From NCBI RefSeq assembly GCF_963675165.1, contig NC_087381.1:7224419-7288418 (forward strand): 64,000 nucleotides of DNA, written 5' to 3'. Below the pieces are notes generated by a model, which was given only the letters and a program-made list of their open reading frames with translations, did no database searches and was not told where the DNA came from. The position numbers were made by a program, and so were the translations under genes. Source of the stretch: Halichondria panicea (lineage: Eukaryota > Porifera > Demospongiae > Suberitida > Halichondriidae). Shown piece after piece: positions 45,481 through 56,120 of this stretch. The first letter of the stretch is position 1. Every line of letters starts with the position of its first letter.

Positions 45481-46160
45481 ATACCGTATAATCTGGTTAG
45501 TAAGCAATGGAAAATAGCAGGCCTCTATGCGCCTATTATCCGGATGCGCTTATATATATTAACCATGCCCATAACGTTTCAATGAAGCAAATCTCCCTTA
45601 TAGCTAGCTCAATCGTTTGTCTGCAAGAGGTCTATACAATAATAATATATAGACACTGTTTAGGAAGTTTCTACATGATTTAGAAGCCCAAAGGGCTGGT
45701 TGTAGTATTCCGAACGCAGTGAGGGTTTTATTAGCCCTGGGGGTTTCTAAATCATGTGGAAACTTCCTAACAGTGTCTAGATCATAGCAACCATGAATAT
45801 TTACTTAGCCAATCACATTTGAATGTTCTTATCTAATCTTTGCTACATGATTTTCTAAGTGAAGTACATGCTTTTCTAAGTTGGATAGAACACTGCCTTT
45901 AGCCAATCAGATTACAGTATTTATAGCAAACATGATCTAAAGTTATATCTGACAGCAGTAACACAACTATACCGGTAGTAAAAGAGACTTAACATCTATA
46001 AACGAAGTGTGGAGACCAGTTGTTGGGCAGAGAATTGTGCAGAGAACTGTGCAGAAAACATGCGCCTTCTATCAAGGCTCTTGGTCTGCTAACCAGTATG
46101 CGCCTATTAGTTGAAGTGCGCTTATTAACCAAGTGCGCTTATTACCAGATTATACGGTAT
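45481..46160. mobile_element. 680-bp element with perfect 17-bp TIR, TA-flanked
   Basis: ATACCGTATAATCTGGT at 45481-45497 and its exact complement at 46144-46160; the inverted match continues imperfectly (TTAGTAAGC/GCTTATT). The interior has GCGCCTATTA repeats near both ends and no ORF. TA at the borders suggests Tc1/mariner-like mobilisation. Confidence 0.8.
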
Positions 46161-46479
46161 GTGAGATATCGGAGTCAAGTTCGTTAAACAAATCGCATGC
46201 CACATCTAAAAAAACAACGACAGAACGGGAATGCTTTAAAAACAAGAAAAGCAATGTGGTCAATCCAGTGGTATATAGTCATATTTGAGTGTATTTAGCA
46301 GGGAACTATGAGCTATAGTACCGGTACTATAGATTGCTCTGGGCTACAAACTACAACATTAAAATATTTTTTTTACAAGAAGATACTAAATTATTGTAGC
46401 TAGAATCTAGCTGATGCTTTGTCTAGTAACATAATAACAGAACTAGAGAATGGAAGAGAAAAGCTCTAGAGTATTTTTT

Positions 46480-46775
46480 GGCTATGTTCGAGAGTAGTAG
46501 GAGCCGCTCGTTTCTTGGGCATTGTGCTGTACTTTTTTGCTGCAAGGCTGGATGGGGGAGGAGCTGGATGTATGGAAGTGCTGGGATTCTAGCTTTGGCT
46601 TCTTTCTTTGGCTTTGTTCAAGAGTAGTATATATAGGAGCCGCTCGTTTGATGGGCTTGTTTGCTGCAAATTCTAGCTTTAAGTGTCTTCCTTTCGCTGA
46701 GAGTAGTACGAGCCGCTCGTTTCTTGGGAAATCTGTTTACTGCAAAACTGGGGGAGGAGCTGGATGTTTCCGTTT
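46480..46775. repeat. Imperfect triplicate containing GAGCCGCTCGTTT
   Basis: The motif AGAGTAGTA(n)GAGCCGCTCGTTT, followed by TGGG and a TGCTGCAA stretch, recurs at about 46490, 46625 and 46700, with GGGGGAGGAGCTGGATGT after the first and third. No gene seen. Confidence 0.55.
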
Positions 46776-47032
46776 TGTGGGTGGAGCTAGATCCAGGACT
46801 ATAATGTTGCCCATTTGAGGTGGAGGAACAGGGTTGACTTGAATAGAGACCACAGATTTAGTAGAGACCCAGAGATGCCAACTTCAGAATGATGTTCAAA
46901 CGAAATGATGCAGTAATTGCTAGGTTGGCTGTTTATATAGGTTGACTGTTGCTAAGGTAGTGCATTTCTAGTAGCCAATAGGTTTTGGGATCTAAATCAG
47001 TTAGAAAATGTGCATTCGGTATCTATGTATTA

Positions 47033-47184
47033 GTTATTGCCCAGCACGAGTGCAACATATATTGCCATATATATATATATATTGCACTGGAGCTTACGTA
47101 ATGCCCTCGAGGCCTGCGGCCCTCGGGCATTACGTAGCTTCAGTGCAATATATGGCATGTTGCACGAGGGTGCCGGCAATAACT
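47033..47184. repeat. 152-bp palindrome at the left end of the Crypton-like element
   Basis: Arms GTTATTGCCCAGCACGAGTG ... ACGTAATGCCCTCGAGGC and the complement ending GTGCCGGCAATAAC fold back over about 70 bp each with few mismatches. The 22.2-kb copy keeps only parts of it. Confidence 0.8.
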
Positions 47185-47362
47185 AACTTGTTGCCCAAAT
47201 GCTATGACGTCAACTCTTCTGATTGGTGCTTCCATAACAACGGATGACGTCAAACTATGCTTCCATAACAACAGTCAATAAAGATTTACAGCAGCTACGG
47301 AGGAGCTAGAGATCGACTGGTGGACCATTCCTGATGACCAGCGAATTATAAGTGACGATATT

Positions 47363-48542
47363 TTGGACTGGATAACCCCTGAAGCTGAACAAATCTTCCA
47401 AGACGATTACTTACAAGAAATGGCAAAAGAGAACATGCCCCCTGCAAGTAAGCGCCATAAGAAGACAGAGCAGTATTCAAAAGTTGCTGTTACTTCCTCC
47501 ATATCTCTCCAGCAATCTTCCAAGGGATTCGTTCCCTCTAACACTAGGTCAAATACTGACTGGGCAGTGAAATCATTTCTATACTGGGCAAAGTGGCGAA
47601 AAGATGATAATGATCCAGTGCCTAAGGACTTCTTTACATTGTCTGATTCTGTTGCTATCAACAAGTGGTTGTCTCTTTTTATCATTGAAGTGCGCAAAAA
47701 AGATGGTTCTTGATTTCCTAATTCATCTCTCACTCTTCTCTTGTGTGGTATTAAAAGATATATGAAAGACCTTAACCCAGATGTCCCCAATTTCCTAGAT
47801 GAAGAGGACAGTCGGTTTATTGGCCTCAGAGGAACTAGAGACACAGTTGCACGTGGTCTCAGAACAGAAGGTGTAGGTGCTTCCGTTAAGCACACTGCCG
47901 TCATCACTCAAGACGAACAAGAGAGTTTGTGGACAGAAGGTGTTCTAGGAGTTGACAACCCAACTGCCTTGTTGAATACTGTTTTTTACATGAATGGAAA
48001 GGTTCTTTGTTTGCGTAGTGGGACAGAACACAAGCTCCTTATAAGATCAATCAATTTTCCTTTGGCTTTGATGATGGTGTCGAACACGTCACGTATACGG
48101 AGAATGGGTCAAAGAATAGATCTGGAAGTTACAAGGATTCTGCTGACGACAATAAAATTATCAAGCAATATGCCGATCAATCGCTAAACGATAGGTGCTA
48201 TGTCTCAATTCTAAAGCTGTACATACAAAAGCTTCCATAAAATTCAAGCAGACAGTGACTCAGTGGAAGGCCAAAGACACGCTTTTTCAAGACAAGCTTT
48301 TTCAAGATCATGTTGATGCCCCATGGTTTACTTTAGCTCCAATTGGACGAAATCAACTAAGCGGAATGGTAAAGAAGACGTTTGATCAAGTTGGTATACT
48401 TGGTAAGACTAACCACAGTCTCAGAGCTACTGGTGCTACACGACTTTTTGAGGCAAATGTTCCTGAGAAATTGATTCAAGAAAGAACCGGTCATCGTACT
48501 ACAACTGCGCTTCGAAAGTATGAGAGAACGTCAATGGCTTAA
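47363..48542 (+). pseudogene. Tyrosine recombinase (Crypton/DUF3504-type), broken
   Basis: Integrase of the tyrosine-recombinase class, the type domesticated in ZMYM-like vertebrate genes (family knowledge). C-terminal catalytic motifs are visible: LCLRSGTEHKLL (first Arg region), NHSLRATGATRLF (H-x-x-R) and GHRTTTALRKYER (His, then the Tyr nucleophile). The frame is broken by a TGA at 47711-47713, a shift near 48050-48058 and another near 48240, so the copy is dead. Coding-like text begins before 47363 (IPDDQRIISDDIL). Confidence 0.85.
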
Positions 48543-48794
48543 GAAAAGGCCGTATCCAAGATATTGTGTACCCAGACCGTCCAAAAGTATGCGGAAGTTG
48601 TCGATTCATCCTTGAAGACTGAGCCTGTTACAAGCACCTCAACACACAGCCCTCAAATGTTAAAAAATTGCACAAACTGTACCATCAATGTTAACTTCAC
48701 TAAGTAGCTATAGCTAGCTTAGATTTAATTTACCTATGCATTCATACTTCATTAAATGATGAAATTATTGTTGGCTAAAACTCCCTATAGATAA
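48543..48794. other. 3' flank of the recombinase remnant
   Basis: No ORF of note; AT-rich element interior up to the conserved right end at about 48795-49062. Confidence 0.4.
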
Positions 48795-49274
48795 GTATTC
48801 TTTGCTGAATTCCATAGTCCCCACAGATATTTGGAACCGTAGTAGCCTATAAAAGGTACCAAATGAAGTATAATATATGATGGGAGGGTGGGCATAAGTC
48901 CCAAATGGATATTATCTGTTAAAGAAATCTACTGCATATAATCCAGTGCATTATGCCATATAATGCAGTGCAATATATGGTAGCCATGGCAGTGATGCAA
49001 CATGCCATATACTGAGCACCAGATTGCTTTGATCTGCCCACTCACTGGGCAACAAGATAGATACCTCATGCCCATGTTAGCTATAACAAAGATGATGACA
49101 AAAGCGAAGACATGCAACTCTGAGTCAAGGCCCTCTTTGGTGTCCATCACTGAAGCTATTTAAGGTCGACAAAGACATCTTAGAACATCCATGGCACATT
49201 GATGACTCACTGATGATTTGATTGATGCCGGGTAAAATCTACTGCATTCTCAGTTTGGTCATCTGGTCTCAGGC

Positions 49275-50223
49275 TAGCCTTGATTCAAGGCCGATTAAAA
49301 TACGGCCTATTGCAGGGGTGATAGTGCGCATGCGCTTCAAATTACCCAGAATATGAGTAATCGTACTACAAACGTAAAACCTTAGTAAATTATACCGGAA
49401 ATTAGTCCGTTACTAAGAATATGTTCCGTAATATACTTTATCTCTATGACTGAGTTTCGTGAAGCTGTGGCTTATGCCTCTATTGCGTTGGTCTAGAAGG
49501 CTTGAACACTAGTTTTAAGACAGAAGAGGCTCTCATCTATGTCTAGGATAGTCCTACAGCCGGATTATCTTCGCGAGTAGCAGTTTGAGGCACCATATAT
49601 TTCCAGGGCCGTAGATAGCTTAGGTTTGCAGGGGTGGCAAAATAACAACTGAAAATGTTTACAAAAAAAAAAGATCAACTGTTATTTCATATCCTCTGCA
49701 TGGCAACTTCCAACTTGCTGTGGTACCAACTTAGAGCAACTAAAATAAGGTAGCTTAAACTAGGAAGGTACTCCTCTTCCCAGAGGCGCAGTGGAGATCA
49801 GAATTTTACCTAAAAAAAGGTCGTAACTTATTCTCAGCACTCAGTATGCGCATCAGATAGCCCTGCCCACATTTCATTGGGCATGTCCAGATCAATAATT
49901 TAGCAGATCTGAGAATGCCAGGGGGGCAGTTACCCCCCCTGCCCCCCGCTGTCTACGGCCCTGACTTCCCACAGTGTACAGATCCAAGGTAAGACATCCT
50001 GACCATACAACCGTCATAGAGGTAGATGAGAGCCTCTTCTGGCTTCAGACTAGTGTGAAAGCCTTCTGGAACAACGCAATAGAGAGCTAAGCTGATGTAC
50101 AAAGATAGAAAATAGATGAGAGAAAGAAAAAAAGGGATTCCCCGGTGAATAAACTAACGCACGCGCACTATCACCATGCAATAGGTACCAGGCTGTATTT
50201 TAACCGGCCTGGAATCGAGGCTA
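49275..50223. mobile_element. 949-bp fold-back element with 9-bp target duplication
   Basis: Starts TAGCCTTGATTCAAGGCCG and ends CGGCCTGGAATCGAGGCTA; terminal inverted repeats run about 65 bp (TTAAAATACGGCCT, GGTGATAGTGCGC). A second inverted pair lies inside (49475-49550 against 50018-50090: CTCTATTGCGTTG, GAAGAGGCTCTCATCTA). GTCTCAGGC flanks both sides (49266-49274, 50224-50232). The 9-bp duplication and long TIRs suggest Mutator/MULE-type movement. A hAT-like MITE is nested at 49604-49973. Confidence 0.82.
49604..49973. mobile_element. hAT-like MITE nested in the fold-back element
   Basis: CAGGGCCGTAGATAGC left and GCTGTCTACGGCCCTG right are inverted. CAGGG-type ends are typical of hAT non-autonomous elements. 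Clear 8-bp flanking duplication not seen. Confidence 0.65.
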
Positions 50224-50589
50224 GTCTCAGGCTAGGCTTACAAGATATTGTAAAACTCGTATACCCTCTCTATTGATATAGAAACTGCAGAGTTTGTGGA
50301 GGTTATTATTTGCTGATAGCCACTGCGTGAATTCTGATTTCTACCATTGTCTTCCTGGGTTCGTGAAAGTGTATGACAGTGGTGGCAGATACACAACAAG
50401 TCGAAACAAAGAAGAAATTGCTGCTATTTCACACAAGCAAAGATACCGTATGCCATTCAAATATTCGTACAGCTCAGGATAGCTACTGCGGTCGAATAAA
50501 TTCGTAGCTTTAATTCTAATTATAGAGTATAACGGAAATTTTTTGACGACGGGACAAATCTATTTTCTTTTAGAACTTTCCCATATATA

Positions 50590-51240
50590 CTATTCATTGC
50601 AGCCATTAATGAAAGCACCGCAGGTGCTGATGCCTCGGAGGAGATGCCAAAGCTACATAACATAAAGCTACTACAGCTTAATTTTATACACATGATGAAC
50701 ATTTTTTCATTAAGAGTGGCCGGGTAATGATAGAAAGTTTGTGCGAAGATTAAATATGCTATGAAAGATTCTGAAGAGACTGCAACAGCCTTCACTGCTG
50801 CATGTATAAGTATACTAGCCATTACTCGAGAAAAAAGTTTTAGTTAGCAAATCCACGAATCAAAATCCAAGAGAACGTGGCTAGAAGCCTATAGCTATAT
50901 ATAGAAGCTGTTAGCATTGCAACCGTTGAGCAGTTACAGCTGGAACAGACACACACAGTCAGACATGTACACATGCAGTCAGCTTTACTGTATCCCTCGT
51001 GCAGCTATACGTCGAGGCATACCTACCAAGTAGAGTTAGCAACCATCCGTGGACAAATTTTGCTATGCACTCTTTGCATTCCTAGTAAGCAAAACTATAT
51101 ACCTCGCTTGTGCGCATGTGTGTGTGTGTGTGTAGACTGCTCTACAGCTGCTCAAGGATGAATGAAGTGCAAGTAAGAGTTTCTATAGGCTTCTAGTCAC
51201 GTTTTCTTGGATTTTAATTCGTAGATTATAACATTGACAT
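50590..51240. repeat. Dispersed repeat R1 copies, rearranged
   Basis: AAAGCACCGCAGGTGCTGAT, GCCTCGGAGGAGATGCCAAA and CTACATAACATAAAGCTAC at 50610-50670; CAGCTGCTCAAGGATGAATG and TCACGTTTTCTTGGATTTTA at 51145-51215 in the opposite order, with a (TG)n run near 51117-51133. An inverted R1 structure; no gene. Confidence 0.5.
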
Positions 51241-52139
51241 ATCCCACACCCGTCAATAGTCTTTCCACACAACGGTAGAAGGAGCTTTCTCCAGCAGTCT
51301 GGGGGACGAAAGTGCTGCTACCAGCATGCACGCCCATTTTTACAATCAACACTGCATGTGCAAGAGTGATTGCAAGCGATTGAGTGCTTAATTGCTAAAG
51401 GATAAATTCAGCTCTCACTATAGACTGTATGTGGCCTGGTGCAGCAGATACATGTAGGGGAAACCATTATTTATCTATATAGACATCTACACTATAAATT
51501 TATCTTTCATGCAAGGCGACTTGTCCTTTGTCCGGAGTTTAGAGGTGCACGTCCGCTATTTAGGGCACTAGTTAGACAGTAGTTGGTACAAGTCATGCTG
51601 TCCTCTATTACAGAGAGGTCCGCTATTTAGAGAGTTCGCTATAAGAGGTTCCACTGTATAATTATATTCGGAGTAACGAGATGGTAAATGACCAATCCAA
51701 GCGCATGGAGCCGTCACTTGCCTTCGAGGCAGCAATCTTTATTACCTCATTGATCACGCATTTTAAACAGGAAGTCACGTTACTGTCCGAATACTTTGCT
51801 CTCTTTTATTGGACTATTGATTAGTAGCTCATTGTTTTATAATAATTATGGCTTCTGCTACTTCTGGTCATTTTCCACAATTTCCAGGTCAAGCAAAAGC
51901 TTTGGAAGCAAGCCAATGGCTAAGTTCAAAGGTCAAATAGTGCTTAAAGCATAAAATTTCCCCTCCGGCGAACACCCTCCCGGGCAGTCTGTTTTTTGGC
52001 CTGATCCAATGTCAATTACTTCCTCCGGTCCTAAATATGATTTCCAGAATAATAGACTGGCAAGCTGTCACTGTTGCACGGCGAACAGTATACTGCTTGT
52101 CAAACTCTATGTAGAGACTCATGTTGCACAGTCAGCATA
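51241..52139. other. No gene recognised
   Basis: Contains AGAGGTCCGCTATTTAGAG-type short repeats around 51530-51650 (GTCCGCTATTTAG occurs twice) and an ATG-led stretch at 51849 (MASATSGHFPQFPGQAKALE) that breaks after about 30 codons. Nothing else supported. Confidence 0.35.
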
Positions 52140-52302
52140 GTGGCTGTGATTTATGGCATTCCAAGTAGGCATAACTCAAGAACGAAGCATTATTTTGCAA
52201 ATCTACGAATTAAAATCCAAGAAAACATGACTAGAAAGAAGCCTATAGAAACTCTTACTTGCACTTCGTTGATCCTTGAGCAGCTGTAGCAGTCTATACA
52301 CA

Positions 52303-52342
<40 letters not shown>

Positions 52343-52380
52343 ACCGTATACCTCGCTTGCGCATGCGCACTGAGGTATAA
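52140..52380. repeat. Dispersed repeat R1 copy with (CA)n
   Basis: GCATTCCAAGTAGGCATAAC, AATTAAAATCCAAGAAAACA, GAGCAGCTGTAGCAGTCTA, a (CA)n tract at 52299-52334, and TATACCTCGCTTGCGCATGC to 52380. Matches 20450-20700. Confidence 0.65.
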
Positions 52381-53370
52381 CAATGGCTACAGTTGCTGAG
52401 TATGCTGGTGAACACTGTAGGAGCTAGTATTGGCTTAACTATTGATCAATTTTATGAAGCACGTACTAATCTACCAACTGTGAAGATTACTAATATTAGG
52501 AAGGGACCAGTGTGTGAATTAAGTCAAAGATGAAAATTAATGCGCTGGTACTACTTGGATTAACTTTTATGAAGCTATTAGGGCAACTTGTGACTAATCA
52601 TTCACGGCTCCTTTTGATAGTTTTAAAGTAACGGTAGCAGATTGGAGAAGAAAAGGTCTGAGCTAGTACGAAAAAAAAAAGACGATGTCGAGGCTTTGTT
52701 TAAGGAACCGTTTTGTGGTGCGCACACCGTTACCCCTACAACAGACACTGCTCTTTCCAAGGACAAGGCTACGATAGAAGAATTATCTACTAAAGTAAGG
52801 ACACTTGATGTGCGAAATGTTAACAAACGAAATAAAAACGCGGGATATTAAGCTGGTAGAATCTCAGACTCAAGCCAAGAAAATGGAAAGAGAAAGAACT
52901 GCCCAAGATAAGACTATAATTATATACACAACCTCGATACTCAATTACAAATTGCCCACACTTCGGTTCACTGTCTTCGCCAGAGACTGTCTCAATCCAA
53001 TCGTAACGATAATTCAACTGCCCAGGATAATAGTACACTTCGTACCGAGCTATAAGAAATTGATGAACATTTTCATGTAAGGTTACTGAGCTGGAGGAAA
53101 AAATCAAATCATTCATTACAGAGTTAGAACTTGCAAGACATGAGCGTGACATTCTTTCTGAACATCTTGATCTTCAGTCTAATACTATTCACACAAAAAA
53201 TGGGCAAATGTTCATTGATGGTGTTCGTCAGTGCTGCATTAAGCTGTTAGCGTTAAATGTTGCAATAATGTCTTTTCCACTGGAATGTTATCATGTGTAT
53301 CATGTGTGTTTTGATAAGACTAGTGATCACTATTTATGTGCCAGTGTAAACAATTCTAGTGAGTCCTTTT
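52381..53370 (+). pseudogene. Decayed ORF encoding a coiled-coil protein
   Basis: Begins MATVAEYAGEHCR at 52384 and continues through several frames with helical charged text (KKDDVEALFKEP; SKDKATIEELSTKVRTL; ELEEKIKSFITELELARHER) to MFIDGVRQCCIKLLALNV and CYHVYHVCFDKT, stopping at about 53369. At least three frame changes or stops. No introns are apparent, so a retrocopy or transposon-borne gene is possible. Family not recognised. Confidence 0.5.
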
Positions 53371-53751
53371 AGTAAAACTTGCAATATTCTGTGTAACTTG
53401 GCTGTGACTACATTTAATTGTAACCACAGTAAGGATATGATTATTAAAACATGTTTTATGCAGTATATAAAGCAACAACTAAGTCAAAGTCAAACATTAA
53501 TTTTAACTATACAGTCAACGTAACAGCAAGCATGCATTGAATTAATGACCTTTCAACACAGCCTCAGAAAACAGCTCCATAATTATTATGCCAATGAAGA
53601 GAATGGTGTATTATTGACCTTGTTTGACCCAATATAATTATTTTGCAAGTTTCCCCTATAATTATATCAAACAAGTGTCATCACAGGGGGTGGCGGTGTC
53701 AGTGTGGTAGGCCAGTAGGGAAGAAAAGCAATATGCATTACTGCATGTAAC
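53371..53751. other. No gene recognised
   Basis: AT-rich, with GGGGGTGGCGGTGTCAGTGT near 53686. Nothing supported. Confidence 0.3.
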
Positions 53752-53760
53752 ATTAGTTGC

Positions 53761-53805
53761 TAGCCTTATTCACAAGGCCTTCAGTGCGGCCTGGGATCGA
53801 GGCTA
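53761..53805. mobile_element. 45-bp miniature fold-back element
   Basis: Starts TAGCCTTATTCACAAGGCC and ends GCGGCCTGGGATCGAGGCTA. Flanks ATTAGTTGC (53752-53760) and ATAAGTTGC (53806-53814) match at 8 of 9. Almost nothing lies between its inverted ends; its complement aligns with 10264-10308. Confidence 0.65.
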
Positions 53806-54159
53806 ATAAGTTGCGTATGTTATCTTGAAATGAGAACCCTGGACACTTTGATACACCATTCTCCATTGAGTTTCATTGGCATATGGAGTTGCTCTGAGGC
53901 TGTGCAAAGTCATTATGGTGTACACTGTACAGTGCGCCATTGCTTAATGGTATTCATAATCATTAGCTACATGTATGCGGTTACAACTGTGGTTACAGCA
54001 AAGTTACCCATGCAGGTTTTACATTTTTACATAACATAATTTACATTTTTACAAAATGACTGTACTCATATCTCAGGATTGGAATGCGATAATTGCTTAC
54101 TTCTAGTATAGGGTAAGAGTTTATGAAATCTGTAGATTAATGATATCGCTACTGTATAC

Positions 54160-54565
54160 GCAGGAGCGTAGCCAGGAATTTTTGGAGAAAGGGGTGCTAT
54201 CATAGATGAAAGAGGGCGCGAAGCGCAGAAAATTGGTTGACCGGAAGCCACACCTCTTATTAATGACATCATAATGAACTTATCTGCCAAGTTGGGCATG
54301 GCTGAACGTTTATTTGCATAGAGAAGCTGGCCACGATCAGAAAAGAGAACTAGTTTATAGATTTAAGCCAGAATAGCTCACAGTTTAGAGACTGAATCCT
54401 TTTCCTTGCTATACTAGCTAGCTAACAGCCTAACTGCAGCAAGATCTGGAAGAGAAGGGGTGCTCAGCTGGATAATCAGATACATTTCTCTGTGATTTGT
54501 ATACTTGACTCAGGCTGGTTGGGGGTGCTCGAGCACCCCTAGCACCCCCCCTGGCTACGCCCCTG
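54160..54565. mobile_element. hAT-like MITE (TIR CAGGRGCGTAGCCAGG)
   Basis: CAGGAGCGTAGCCAGGAATT left; CCTGGCTACGCCCCTG right with GGGGTGCT/AGCACCCC inside. Ends are of the CAGGGGCGTAGC type that is common in marine invertebrates. No clear 8-bp duplication. Confidence 0.65.
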
Positions 54566-54653
54566 ATAAGCATGGCATCATTGAAAATACATTCCTACAT
54601 TTATATTATTGACACAACAGTCATCAACATAAAAAGGGAAAGCAGTGTCTTAC

Positions 54654-54711
54654 CAGCAGTGGAATTGAGTAAGACAATCAATGTCAGTAGAAGTAGACTT
54701 GAAACTCCCAT
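54654..54711 (-). CDS. Signal-peptide exon: first exon of gene E or relic of a lost paralogue
   Basis: ATG at 54711-54709 encodes MGVSSLLLLTLIVLLNSTA, then a GTAAGAC donor in phase 1. It is very close to the first exon of gene C (29205-29145), including the donor. Just downstream (54600-54630) a short piece of a Cys-rich exon (TTGACACAACAGTCATCAAC, compare 29007-29030) is fused without its acceptor, as if an intron and most of exon 2 were deleted. It could splice over 9.5 kb to gene E (phase fits) or be dead. Confidence 0.5.
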
Positions 54712-55370
54712 CCTGTGTTCTTTTCACTTTTGTTTACTGTTCTGGTTGTAAAGCAGGATCCCGTAGATCTATAAGGATGCGGTGGCCCTGAAGGTGGTGC
54801 CACGTGCTCCTATGCAACAATTTTAGCTAGTCTAGTTAGGTCAAGTGGTTCCAGCCTCCTCTGGTGCTATGTGGAGCTTTGCCACTCTGTTTACACTGTG
54901 TTATTGCTTGCTTTCTGCGCATGCTCAGTAGTCTATGTGGCTGGTCCAGGAGAGCCTCACCCACAAAACTGCAATGGGGGCCAGACCTTTTCTCAGAGGG
55001 GGGGGAAGAGAGAAAGAGTCCTAGCACTCTAGATTTTGCCCCCAGCTATTAGGTCTGCCCCAAGACTATGTTTGATTGTGAATGAATTAAGCTTTGAAGC
55101 CATATAGCTTCAGTATTTTTGAGACTGTATATTATTCCAGCTCAGGAGCAGCAACCTTGGACATTTCAGGTACTAGATAGATGTCTATAGATCTAGCACT
55201 TTCCAAATCCAGTGCCATACAATGATACATGTGGTAGTGTTGGAGGTCTACTGAATAGTAAATCACTTTCGAAAGGCTAGTAGTAATTAATAGCTCCATA
55301 CAATATCATTGCCATGCGGCAAGGCTGAGTAGTTTAGGCTGCTTATAATAGTTGCTTGTCAAATCAGGGC
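54712..55370. other. No gene recognised
   Basis: Upstream of the signal exon at 54711. A GGGGGGGGAAGAGAGAAAG stretch lies at about 54998-55016. A promoter for the signal exon could lie here but none was recognised. Confidence 0.3.
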
Positions 55371-55379
55371 CATGTATGC

Positions 55380-55417
55380 TAGCCTTGATTCCAGCCCGCA
55401 CGCGGGAACCGAGGTTA
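55380..55417. mobile_element. 38-bp miniature fold-back element
   Basis: TAGCCTTGATTCCAGCCCGC to GCGGGAACCGAGGTTA; flanks CATGTATGC and CCTGCATGC match at 7 of 9. Member of the TAGCC family reduced to its ends. Confidence 0.5.
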
Positions 55418-55879
55418 CCTGCATGCGTAAACTAAATATTACATATTATCCGGGGAGACATCCTACACGGGAGATCGCTCATCCTCCCACACCGGGACAT
55501 GCAGTGAGTTCGCACGTATATATGCCATACTCTTGCAAACTGCACTTCAAAGCACATCTACAGCATTAATTAAACATGGCTGTCATTACTATTCCAGTCC
55601 TGTCTCCTCTTCTTGGACTTCTCTGACGTTCCTCTTAGGCATAAATTATATCACATTCATTATACAGCTGATACTTAATTCTGTACTGAAAAAAGGGAAT
55701 CAAACTAAACAATTTTATTCGCAATGTGAAACGTTGAAACTGTATTTCAGAAACGCGGCTAAAAAACGACCTTACCTAATTATTGTACATGTTGTAACGG
55801 ATTAGAGATATGTATACTATATACTATATACTATTATATCCAAATTTCTTGTACGCTTTGTATTTTCATGGTGGATATT

Positions 55880-55926
55880 ATTATGCCTCGAGGCGTAGCC
55901 GCACGAGGGATACGGTAAAGCTGACT

Positions 55927-55958
<32 letters not shown>

Positions 55959-56120
55959 CTGTGTGTCTGTTCCAACTGTAACTGCTCAACGGTTGCAATG
56001 CGACGAAAAATAATAGCTTCTATAGGCTTCTAGCCACGTTATCTTGGATTTTGATTCGTGGATTAGCAAACTAAAGCTTCTTTCTCGAGTTATGGCTAGT
56101 TTGACTCACATTGAAGGCTG
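55880..56120. repeat. Dispersed repeat R1 copy with (GT)n
   Basis: ATGCCTCGAGGCGTAGCCGC, a (GT)n run at 55927-55970, CTGCTCAACGGTTGCAATGC, TTCTATAGGCTTCTAGCCAC and TTGGATTTTGATTCGTGGAT, as in the copies at 50.6-51.2 kb. Confidence 0.6.

Larger units (their letters stand above)
47022..49062 (+). mobile_element. Crypton-like tyrosine-recombinase element, decayed
   Basis: Limits are set by comparison with the deleted copy at 22176-22612: left TATGTATTAGTTATTGCCCA, right GATCTGCCCACTCACTGGGC. The left end has a 152-bp palindrome; the interior has a broken recombinase gene. GCCC(A)-type motifs at the two ends are inverted (TTGCCCAG and CTGGGCAA). Confidence 0.7.

Noticed and set aside
46522-46818. 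98-codon plus-strand open frame
   Set aside because: It lies over an imperfect triplicate repeat and has no family resemblance or splice context.
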